Shown: positions 1-5,978 of the stretch, piece by piece | Position numbering within the stretch: the stretch's first letter is position 1 | Layout: every line of letters starts with the position of its first letter | Notes under the pieces: model-generated | What the model was told of the DNA's origin: nothing | Database searches by the model: none | Seen by the model: only the letters and a program-made list of their open reading frames with translations | Program-made: the position numbers and the translations under genes | Assembly (NCBI GenBank): GCA_964465155.1 | Contig: CAYXIH010000068.1 | Location: 1 to 10,908, forward strand | Direction: 5' to 3' | Source of the DNA: Spiro-02 sp964465155 | GTDB taxonomy: Bacteria > Spirochaetota > Spirochaetia > Sphaerochaetales > Sphaerochaetaceae | Length of the DNA stretch: 10,908 nucleotides

Positions 1-2
1 AG

Positions 3-329
3 TTTCTCGCAGACAACTTGGATCAATCGGTGACAATCGAAGAGCTTTCTTCATATTTTGGCGTCAGTCCTACACAGCTAAAGAATTGCTTCCAAAGTGT
101 ATATGGATGTGCAGTGCATGCATATGTCCGCAACCAGAAGATTCTTGCAGCTGCCCATGAGTTGGCTGTTGGCGATAGGACGGTTCTCGATATTGCATCG
201 CAGGTAGGGTATGCCAACGGTAGCAAGTTTGCAAAGGCATTTCGTGAAGTGCTTGGTTGCTCTCCCCGGGAGTATCGTACAAGCCATACTGTCCAAATGG
301 ATCCAAAGTGTGTCCTCTTAGAGTTGTGA
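3..329 (+). CDS. AraC-family transcriptional regulator, C-terminal part (5' end outside window)
   Basis: The reading frame is open to the left edge, so only the C-terminal DNA-binding region is seen. It carries the double helix-turn-helix of AraC/XylS proteins: a first HTH around SIEELSSYFGVSPTQLKNCF-like residues (here VTIEELSSYFGVSPTQLKNC) and the diagnostic second HTH with DIASQVGYANGSKFAKAFRE followed by G-C-SPREYR. The TTG at 18 is an internal codon, not a likely start, because the frame and the homology continue upstream of it. The family binds promoter DNA as an activator or repressor; the sensing domain is missing from the window, so the signal is unknown. The 'PTQLKNCF..VYG' form of the first HTH is common in AraC proteins placed beside iron or haem uptake genes, which fits the DUF3793/flavodoxin neighbours (inference). 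Confidence 0.9.
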   Translation, partial: FLADNLDQSVTIEELSSYFGVSPTQLKNCFQSVYGCAVHAYVRNQKILAAAHELAVGDRTVLDIASQVGYANGSKFAKAFREVLGCSPREYRTSHTVQMDPKCVLLEL

Positions 330-384
330 TTCCCTATGGATGTGGAGTATATACAAGCGAGAAAGAAGAGTTTTTTTACTCATT

Positions 385-404
385 AAGTTAGCAGTTGCTA
401 ACTT
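385..404. promoter_or_regulatory. Perfect palindrome, candidate operator for the DUF3793-flavodoxin unit
   Basis: Arms AAGTTAGCA (385-393) and TGCTAACTT (396-404) are exact reverse complements around a central GT. The site lies 52 bases before the DUF3793 start and directly after a T7 run (371-377). Its TTAG...CTAA outline recalls metal-responsive DtxR-type boxes, but spacing and sequence differ, so the binding protein is not assigned. As RNA it could also form a tight hairpin, but there is no T-tract suited to termination after it. Confidence 0.5.
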
Positions 405-455
405 TTAGCATGACGTTTTCTGCCCCGCATGGGCAGCATTCCGGAGGAGAACACA

Positions 456-1007
456 ATGTCCGACTTGACGATAATAGAAAAGGGAGCCCCGACGCTTGCG
501 GGAATCAAGACCGCAAACCTGTTTCCCGTCAAGTTTGGCCAACGGTGCCAGTTGCTGCAAGGGCTGCGTGAATTCAACCGAAAGATGAGCGGCTATGGAA
601 TCAAGATGGTTCCGCTCCGCATTGAGGATGGAAGGGCGCTGTTGTACCTCTTTCGTACATCGAGCCTGCAGGAAGATCTGAAAGATGAATTGGCACGTAA
701 TATCCTCCAAGGCTTTGGCTATGATGTCGACAACCTGGACAGATGCCTGTGTACGTTGGTCAGGAGGTTTCGGAAAAGTGATGATTTTCCCCATGAAATC
801 GGATTGTTTCTCGGGTATCCGTCGGAAGACGTACACGGTTTCATCAGCAACAGAGGTGCGAACTGCAAGTGCATTGGTTGCTGGAAGGTTTATGGGGATG
901 CTGATAAGGCTCGGGTTTGCTTTGAGAACTTCAAAGCTTGTACGCGATCGTATGTCGAGCAATTCAAAAATGGTGTCTCTTTGGAGCGGCTCGTAGTGGC
1001 CGTCTGA
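456..1007 (+). CDS. DUF3793 family protein
   Basis: A 183-residue soluble protein of unknown function. I recognise DUF3793 from the block PHEIGLFLGYPSEDVHGFI (residues 112-130), followed by GCWKVYGD (141-148) and a Cys-containing C-terminal helix. No signal peptide or membrane segment is seen. Seven cysteines, including the C-K-C-x-x-C stretch at 137-142, are notable, but metal binding is only a guess. The start at 456 is chosen over the in-frame ATG at 429 because GGAGGAG (443-449) sits six bases before 456, inside what would otherwise be coding sequence. The family often sits with flavodoxins and ferrous iron transport genes in anaerobes; here it precedes a flavodoxin by 25 bases and probably shares its transcript. 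It may belong to an iron-limitation response (inference). Confidence 0.85.
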   Translation: MSDLTIIEKGAPTLAGIKTANLFPVKFGQRCQLLQGLREFNRKMSGYGIKMVPLRIEDGRALLYLFRTSSLQEDLKDELARNILQGFGYDVDNLDRCLCTLVRRFRKSDDFPHEIGLFLGYPSEDVHGFISNRGANCKCIGCWKVYGDADKARVCFENFKACTRSYVEQFKNGVSLERLVVAV

Positions 1008-1032
1008 TAAATATAATGGATGGTATACATAC

Positions 1033-1455
1033 ATGGGAAAGACAGCGGTAGTTTACTGGAGTGGTACAGGGAATACAGAACAGATGGCACAGGCGGTCGC
1101 CGCGGGTGCAATTGGGGCAGGGCAACAAGTCGACTTGTTTGAAGCTTCTCAGTTCGATACAGGAACCATTGGTTTCTACGACTCTTTGGCATTCGGTTGT
1201 CCCTCGATGGGTGCCGAGCAGCTAGAGGAACAGGAGTTTGAACCAATGTTCGATAATTGTCGGGATCATCTCCAGGGCAAGAGAATTGCATTGTTCGGTT
1301 CCTATGGTTGGGGTGATGGACAGTGGATGCGCAACTGGGAAAAGGACTGCGTGGATTTGGGAGCTGTATTGGTGTGCGATTGTGTTATCTGCAATGAGGC
1401 CCCCGAGGATGATGCGATTTCCCAGTGCAAGGCCCTCGGTTCCGCATTGGCATAA
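1033..1455 (+). CDS. Short-chain flavodoxin
   Basis: A 140-residue FMN-binding electron carrier acting in the cytoplasm. The phosphate-binding loop SGTGNTE is at residues 10-16 after the first beta strand (TAVVYW). The isoalloxazine loops are FGCPSMGAEQLE (54-65) and GSYGWGDG (89-96), all typical of the flavodoxin family at its usual length of about 140. The ribosome site is weak (GGATGG at 1018-1023), consistent with translation following the upstream DUF3793 gene 25 bases away. Flavodoxins replace ferredoxins when iron is scarce, which fits the candidate operator before the unit. Several extra cysteines near the C-terminus are unusual but need not be functional. Confidence 0.93.
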   Translation: MGKTAVVYWSGTGNTEQMAQAVAAGAIGAGQQVDLFEASQFDTGTIGFYDSLAFGCPSMGAEQLEEQEFEPMFDNCRDHLQGKRIALFGSYGWGDGQWMRNWEKDCVDLGAVLVCDCVICNEAPEDDAISQCKALGSALA

Positions 1456-1471
1456 TCATAGAGAAAGGAAT

Positions 1472-1498
1472 AGGTCCTCAAACTCCTCACGAGGACCT
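1472..1498 (+). terminator. Hairpin after the flavodoxin gene, possible terminator
   Basis: Arms AGGTCCTC (1472-1479) and GAGGACCT (1491-1498) are exact complements with an 11-base loop, 16 bases after the flavodoxin stop codon. The following bases (TGTTCCTC) are not a proper T-tract, so this may be a weak or factor-assisted terminator or only a 3'-end-protecting hairpin. Confidence 0.45.
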
Positions 1499-1534
1499 GT
1501 TCCTCATCTGTGTCTTGATCAGAATTGTTTCTCT

Positions 1535-1551
1535 CAAATGGTATACATTTG
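1535..1551. repeat. Inverted repeat CAAATG/CATTTG in the gap before the racemase gene
   Basis: CAAATG (1535-1540) and CATTTG (1546-1551) flank GTATA. The core TGGTATACAT also occurs at 1021-1030, just before the flavodoxin start, and GTATACA recurs in the palindrome at 1739-1750. It could be a regulator site. The rest of the 313-base gap (1456-1768) is AT-rich, with no ORF or RNA gene that I can support and no convincing -35/-10 pair. Confidence 0.3.
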
Positions 1552-1738
1552 CAAATATTGAGTTTGTTATCTTTTTTTTGCTTCTTTATGAACCTTTGTT
1601 TTTGAGGTTTTTAGGCTGTAGAGTCAAAATGGAAATAATTCAACAATTATAGGTATATCGCAAAATTAGATTCTGATTTACTAGTAGTTTCGAATTTGAA
1701 TATTTATGATAGTCCCCCAATTTTTTCTATGATAGAAT

Positions 1739-1750
1739 ATTGTATACAAT
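1739..1750. promoter_or_regulatory. Palindrome ATTGTATACAAT, candidate operator before the racemase gene
   Basis: A perfect 12-base palindrome ending 18 bases before the racemase start and just upstream of its ribosome site, so a bound protein would block transcription. TTGTATACAA is close in form to operators of GntR-family metabolite repressors (established pattern, but no such gene is in the window). A TATGATAG direct repeat lies at 1705-1712 and 1728-1735. The alternative is chance occurrence in AT-rich DNA. Confidence 0.4.
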
Positions 1751-1768
1751 TTTTGTTTGGGGAGTACT

Positions 1769-2449
1769 ATGCTTACAATTTGCCTGATTCATACCGTACC
1801 AACAATCTACTCTGCTTTTCCAAAAATGTTGGAGCAAGCACTCAGTCAATGCCGCATATATAATCTCGTTGATGAATTCATTGCTGCCGATGCCGAAGCA
1901 AACGGTTTCTTTTCCCAGGCAAATGAACAACGACTTTTTTCTCTCCTCTCGTGCGCGTGTAACACGCAAGCTGATGTTATTGTAGTAACCTGCTCAACGC
2001 TTTCCCCTTCTGTGCGGGCCATGAGGAAATTCTTTACAACTCCAATTGTTGTAATAGACGAGAATATGTGCGTCAAAGCAACTAACAGTTGCAGTAACTT
2101 GCTTGTTGTAAGCACCGCACAAAGTACAGTCGGTCCAACATGTGCTGCTTTGTGCGAAGCAGCTCATGAACAGGGACGTATAGTTCATATTCAGACGTTG
2201 GTTGTTTCTCCCGCTTATGATGCGATAAAGCATTGCGATTTCCAGGCACATGATGACCTTGTATGTTCCGCGATTGCAAAAGTTCATGGTGATTATGATG
2301 GTGTCATTCTTGCTCAAGCCTCGATGGGGCATCTCCAGGATCAGGTAGAACAGATGTGTGGGCAACCTGTTTTCAGTAGCCCCCAGTTGTGTATCGATCA
2401 GATCGTTCATCTTTGTAGGGAAAGAGGAGATATGAATGTTTACAATTGA
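1769..2449 (+). CDS. Asp/Glu/hydantoin racemase superfamily protein with a single catalytic-type cysteine
   Basis: A 226-residue soluble protein with the two-lobed fold of cofactor-independent Asp/Glu racemases. The first active-site cysteine is in VIVVTCSTLSPSV (Cys75). The second half has the equivalent strand VILAQASM (179-186), where the usual G-C-T is replaced by A-Q-A, so the second catalytic cysteine is absent. Two-base racemization is therefore unlikely; members with one cysteine include decarboxylases, isomerases and lyases, and the reaction here is unknown. The start at 1769 is preferred to the TTG at 1757 because GGGGAG (1759-1764) precedes it by four bases. The gene overlaps the following activator by 14 bases, which ties the two into one transcript and suggests the enzyme acts on the activator's ligand or the transported substrate (inference). 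Confidence 0.75.
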   Translation: MLTICLIHTVPTIYSAFPKMLEQALSQCRIYNLVDEFIAADAEANGFFSQANEQRLFSLLSCACNTQADVIVVTCSTLSPSVRAMRKFFTTPIVVIDENMCVKATNSCSNLLVVSTAQSTVGPTCAALCEAAHEQGRIVHIQTLVVSPAYDAIKHCDFQAHDDLVCSAIAKVHGDYDGVILAQASMGHLQDQVEQMCGQPVFSSPQLCIDQIVHLCRERGDMNVYN

Positions 2450-4310
2450 ATTCATACTACCGTATAAGAAACTTCGAACCGTCGTTGAACAAGCGTTTGA
2501 AGAACATCCCCACCGTCATGAAATGGACTATGTGATTTCATATGTAGGAGCACCAGAGCTGAAAACACATGCTTTGGTCGGTGATGTATTGATTGCACGT
2601 GGTTTGACTGCAGTATTTCTCAATCAGCTCCTTGATGGTTCAAGTCTGGTTCTTGAACTCCCTATGACAGGATATGATATTCTTCGGGCAGTATATGAGG
2701 GCACTCGCGTTTTTGGTGCTCGTCACATTGCAGTTATTTTAACTGAGAACGCGCTTTATGGATTCAACAACTTCAAGAAACATCTGGATTTGGATATCCG
2801 TACTTATGAAATAACAGACGAACAGGATTCTGAGGCCTTGATAGCTGCAGCCGTTGCAGGAGGTGCAGACTTGATTGTCGGGGGTGACCAGATGGTAACG
2901 CTGGCCGGTACAATGGGGTATCCTGGTATTCGTGTCGAGGCGGAGAAGGAGAGTGTTCGTCAGGTTATAGATGAGGCGTGGCATTTATTTCAATCGAACC
3001 AGCAGGAGCGAATGCGCGGGCAACGGATGCGTGCTCTCATTGAGAATATCAATGAAGGAGTCATCCTATGTGATAGCGAAAAGCATGCTATCTTCTGCAA
3101 TCAATTGAGCCAGGAACTGTTGGGCTTGGATAGAAATGAGATTCTTGACCGCCCAGTTGGCCAAATTGACCCGGTCTTTGATGATCCCGATTTCTGTTTG
3201 CTTGAAAAAAGTGTTCCTGACCGTTTGGTTGCGATACACAAGACGCAGATGGTTCTTTCCCGAATTCCAGTCAAAGTTGGCGATGATTTCGTAAACGGGA
3301 TTATTGTATTGAGAAAGCGTTCGCAGATTCAGCGTACGGAGATTGAAATCCGAAGACAAATTCATAAGAAAGGTCACCGAGCAACATATCAGTTCAATGA
3401 TATTATTGGTCAAAGCCGTTCAATTATGTTTGCTCGGAAACTTGGAACCACATATGCAAGAGTAGACGCTAGTGTTCTTCTGGTTGGAGAGACAGGAACT
3501 GGTAAAGAGATGTTCGCTCAGAGTATCCACAACAGCAGTAATAGACGCAACGGTCCGTTTGTTGCTGTCAATTGTGCTGCGTTGCCTGACTCCTTGTTGG
3601 AAAGTGAGTTGTTCGGATATGTTGATGGAGCTTTCACAGGTGCTTCCAAGAATGGGAAAATGGGGTTATTCGAACTTGCCCATGGTGGAACGATTTTTCT
3701 CGATGAGATATCAGAAATGTGCATGTCGCTTCAAGGTCGACTATTACGCGTCATTGAAGAGCGAGAGATCATGCGAATTGGTGACGACAAGGTGATACCA
3801 ATTGATATACGAATCATTGCTGCGACAAACAGAAATCTTGAAGCAATGATTCTGGAAAATAAATTCCGAAACGATTTGTTCTATCGTTTGAATGTTTTGC
3901 CACTTGCAATACCTTCATTAGCACAACGACAATCAGATATCCCATTGCTTACTCAGCAGTTCGTTGCACAATTCGATGCAAAGAACAAAGTGGCACACCA
4001 TATCTTGGGACAGGTAGTGCTGGAATATCTGCAACGGCTGCCTTGGCCAGGGAATATCAGGCAACTACGGAATTTCTGTGAGCGTCTATCGGTCGTCATA
4101 GATTCATCAGTGGTTTCGATCGAGGAGGTGCATACATGTCTAGGTATGTGGGAACAACCCTCTGAGGAACAAGATGATATTCAGAATCCTCAATTTATTC
4201 TCGCAACGCTTGAACGTTGCAACGGGAATAAGAAACTGGCTGCTTTGGAGCTGGGTGTCAATAGGACGACATTATACAGGTGGCTAAAGAAGTTTGAATG
4301 TTGCATTTAG
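2436..4310 (+). CDS. Sigma-54-dependent activator with PrpR-type N-terminal sensor domain
   Basis: A 624-residue enhancer-binding protein. Residues about 1-190 match the PrpR N-terminal ligand domain; about 190-300 look like a PAS domain (ENINEGVILCDSEKHAIFCN at 203-222); about 320-555 are the AAA+ ATPase with Walker A GETGTGKE (351-358), the sigma-54 contact loop GAFTGA (398-403) intact, Walker B GGTIFLDE (417-424), the arginine-finger region FRNDLFYRLNV (477-487) and WPGNIRQLRN (537-546). A Fis-type helix-turn-helix closes the protein (598-619, AALELGVNRTTLYRWLKK). AAGAGGAG (2422-2429) supports ATG 2436, which overlaps the racemase gene. The next gene has a -24/-12 promoter with a palindrome between, so it almost certainly controls tctCBA. 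PrpR itself senses 2-methylcitrate; no methylcitrate-cycle genes are here, so the ligand is open. Confidence 0.95.
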   Translation: MFTIEFILPYKKLRTVVEQAFEEHPHRHEMDYVISYVGAPELKTHALVGDVLIARGLTAVFLNQLLDGSSLVLELPMTGYDILRAVYEGTRVFGARHIAVILTENALYGFNNFKKHLDLDIRTYEITDEQDSEALIAAAVAGGADLIVGGDQMVTLAGTMGYPGIRVEAEKESVRQVIDEAWHLFQSNQQERMRGQRMRALIENINEGVILCDSEKHAIFCNQLSQELLGLDRNEILDRPVGQIDPVFDDPDFCLLEKSVPDRLVAIHKTQMVLSRIPVKVGDDFVNGIIVLRKRSQIQRTEIEIRRQIHKKGHRATYQFNDIIGQSRSIMFARKLGTTYARVDASVLLVGETGTGKEMFAQSIHNSSNRRNGPFVAVNCAALPDSLLESELFGYVDGAFTGASKNGKMGLFELAHGGTIFLDEISEMCMSLQGRLLRVIEEREIMRIGDDKVIPIDIRIIAATNRNLEAMILENKFRNDLFYRLNVLPLAIPSLAQRQSDIPLLTQQFVAQFDAKNKVAHHILGQVVLEYLQRLPWPGNIRQLRNFCERLSVVIDSSVVSIEEVHTCLGMWEQPSEEQDDIQNPQFILATLERCNGNKKLAALELGVNRTTLYRWLKKFECCI

Positions 4311-4337
4311 TGTAGCAAAATATGTTGCACGCAACAT
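4298..4337. promoter_or_regulatory. Candidate enhancer site (UAS) for the sigma-54 activator
   Basis: A perfect palindrome ATGTTGC (4322-4328), AC, GCAACAT (4331-4337) lies about 70 bases before the -24 element. A second ATGTTGC half-site (4298-4304), inside the last activator codons, is followed by the near-match GCAAAAT at 4315-4321. Paired TTGC/GCAA half-sites suit a dimeric Fis-type DNA-binding domain. The AT-rich spacer 4340-4400 would bend easily. Binding by the neighbouring activator is inferred from position. Confidence 0.65.
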
Positions 4338-4403
4338 GTGAGAATTCTTAAAAACTATTAACAAATATTTATAATGTAAAAAAATAATAGTTATTTCCCT
4401 GTA

Positions 4404-4420
4404 TTGGCATGCTCTTTGCA
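4404..4420 (+). promoter_or_regulatory. Sigma-54 (-24/-12) promoter of tctCBA
   Basis: TTGGCATGCTCTTTGCA matches the RpoN consensus (YTGGCACG, four bases, TTGCW) at all key positions: GG at 4406-4407 and GC at 4418-4419 with the required spacing. Transcription would begin near 4430-4433, leaving a leader of about 25 bases with the AAGGAGG ribosome site. The adjacent GAFTGA-containing activator and upstream palindrome strongly support it. Confidence 0.92.
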
Positions 4421-4456
4421 TAATATGGGCAGGAATTGTCAAAAGGAGGCAATATT

Positions 4457-5440
4457 ATGAAAAGACTATGTGTTGTAACATGTGTTTTTTTGTGTCTGGC
4501 AGGTGTCGCATTTGCTGCAGGAACCACGGAAAATAGCAAGGGTGGGTATCCCTCACAAGCTATTGAGTTTGTAATTCCGGGAAGTGCTGGAGGTGGAAGT
4601 GATATTCTTGGGCGACAGATTATGGAGGTCGTCACTAAGAATGGTTTGATGAACCAAACTGTTACAATTGTCAATAAAGGCGGTGGAGGTGGTACTGTTG
4701 GAATGGCATACATCAACTCCAAGTCCAATCCAGACTATAGTATTATCACCACAAACTCAGCAAACATGTTGACTATGCACATCAGCAAGAGTCAGTCTCC
4801 CAAGGGGGCCTATGTTCCTTTGGCTTGTATGGCTATGGACAATCAGTTGCTGGTAGTGCGATCCGATAGTCCTTACCAGAGCATTGAACAGATTGTTGAG
4901 CAACTGAAGAAGAACCCCAAGAGCCTGACTGTTGGTTTTGCTGATGACCTGGACAACATGGCCCTGACAATCTTTGAGCAGGCGACTGGCATCCAGTTCA
5001 ACCGGACAGCTTACTTTGGTTCAAGCGGTGATAATGCTACGGCTTTGCTTGGCGGCCATATCGATGTAAGTATTCTCAATCCGGTCGAATGTATTGGCCT
5101 TGTTGAAGCCAAGCGCTTGAAGGCTATTGGCGCATTTACACCCGAACGTATTTCCGCACCCTTCTCAGATGTACCAACCTTTGCGGAGAAGGGATATCCC
5201 GATGCTGTCCTTCAGATGTATCGTGGCGTGCTTGGAGCACCTACCATGAGCCGCGAGGCACAGTTGTACTGGTCTGAAATACTCAGGCAAGTTTCCCAAG
5301 ATCCTTCATGGCAGGAGAATTATATTGCCAAGAACGTTTTGGGAAGTACCTTCCTGGATTGTGATGAGTTTGCAAAGTTCATCGAACAACAGGAACAGAC
5401 TGTCCTTCCCCTCGCACGTGAGATGGGATTGTTGAAATAA
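4457..5440 (+). CDS. tctC: Tripartite tricarboxylate transporter substrate-binding protein (TctC/Bug family)
   Basis: A 327-residue periplasmic binding protein that delivers a carboxylate-type solute to TctAB. Residues 1-20 form a Sec signal peptide (Lys-Arg, hydrophobic core, cleavage after AFA); no lipobox is seen just before the mature end. Family landmarks follow: PSQAIEFVIPGSAGGGSD with a glycine-rich loop, GGGGGTVGM, and the LGGHIDV stretch near the middle of the second lobe. Length is normal for Bug proteins. ATG 4457 is chosen over the TTG at 4436 because AAGGAGG (4443-4449) precedes it by seven bases and the signal peptide then starts correctly. It is first in the sigma-54 transcript. 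Bug proteins bind citrate, glutamate, nicotinate, terephthalate and many others, so the ligand cannot be read from sequence. Confidence 0.93.
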   Translation: MKRLCVVTCVFLCLAGVAFAAGTTENSKGGYPSQAIEFVIPGSAGGGSDILGRQIMEVVTKNGLMNQTVTIVNKGGGGGTVGMAYINSKSNPDYSIITTNSANMLTMHISKSQSPKGAYVPLACMAMDNQLLVVRSDSPYQSIEQIVEQLKKNPKSLTVGFADDLDNMALTIFEQATGIQFNRTAYFGSSGDNATALLGGHIDVSILNPVECIGLVEAKRLKAIGAFTPERISAPFSDVPTFAEKGYPDAVLQMYRGVLGAPTMSREAQLYWSEILRQVSQDPSWQENYIAKNVLGSTFLDCDEFAKFIEQQEQTVLPLAREMGLLK

Positions 5441-5451
5441 CTACTGACCAA

Positions 5452-5481
5452 GGCATATGGACCAAGCATGGTCCATATGCC
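5452..5481 (+). repeat. 13-bp hairpin between tctC and tctB
   Basis: Arms GGCATATGGACCA (5452-5464) and TGGTCCATATGCC (5469-5481) are perfect complements around AGCA. It begins 11 bases after the tctC stop and ends at the base before the tctB ribosome site GGGAG (5482-5486). There is no T-tract, so it is not a standard terminator. It most likely protects the 3' end of a tctC segment of the mRNA and/or lowers tctB translation, giving more binding protein than membrane subunits (inference). Confidence 0.8.
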
Positions 5482-5492
5482 GGGAGTACTCT

Positions 5493-5969
5493 ATGACACT
5501 TGTATTTGATCTCTTCCTTGTAGCCGTAGGTATAGTATGGACAGCCTTCGGTATCGGGCGCTATGGGTTTTGGGCAGATGATGTTCCTGGCAGTGGGTTT
5601 GTCCCCGTATTGGTCGGTTGCATGATAATTATCCTGAGTCTTGTTGATGCGTTCTCTTGGTTTCGGTCCTCCCATTGTAGTTCCGCTGCAAAGGGCACGG
5701 TTTCGGAAGAACATCAGGATTTGTTTGCATGGATTCCAACACAGCTGCGTCCGTTGGTTCCTGTTGCATATGCTATTTTGGGCATCATCATATTTAGATA
5801 TGTAGGTGCAGTGACTGCGTGTTTCTCCATCTGCTTGGTATGGCTGTTGTTTGTTTGCAAAAAGCCATGGGTCAAGGCAGTTTTGATTTCATTGGTTGTA
5901 TCGGCCGTGGTGTATGGCATATTCGACCTTTGGCTGAAGATCCCATTTCCAAATGGGCTGTTGTTCTAG
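5493..5969 (+). CDS. tctB: Tripartite tricarboxylate transporter small membrane subunit (TctB)
   Basis: A 158-residue inner-membrane protein, the usual TctB length, with about four hydrophobic segments: roughly residues 3-20, 31-50, 84-100 and 105-150 (the last being a pair). Family features are the short periplasmic stretch around GFWADDVPGSGFVPVL and the C-terminal WLKIPFPNGLLF typical of TctB. The start at 5493 is set by GGGAG (5482-5486). The frame is open further upstream to an ATG at 5457, but that codon lies inside the left hairpin arm and would add an implausible tail. The stop codon overlaps the AGGAGG of tctA, so the two subunits are probably translationally coupled. Confidence 0.9.
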   Translation: MTLVFDLFLVAVGIVWTAFGIGRYGFWADDVPGSGFVPVLVGCMIIILSLVDAFSWFRSSHCSSAAKGTVSEEHQDLFAWIPTQLRPLVPVAYAILGIIIFRYVGAVTACFSICLVWLLFVCKKPWVKAVLISLVVSAVVYGIFDLWLKIPFPNGLLF

Positions 5970-5978
5970 GAGGATGAG

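Noticed and set aside
405..1034. Long minus-strand open frame opposite the DUF3793 gene
   Set aside because: Fully antisense to a recognised family with a strong ribosome site; its translation has no recognisable pattern.
1520..1580. T8 run at 1572-1579 as a terminator with the CAAATG/CATTTG hairpin
   Set aside because: The run lies about 20 bases after the stem, too far for intrinsic termination.
3472..3795. + strand frame inside the activator gene
   Set aside because: Alternate frame of the AAA+ domain, which is fully intact in its own frame.
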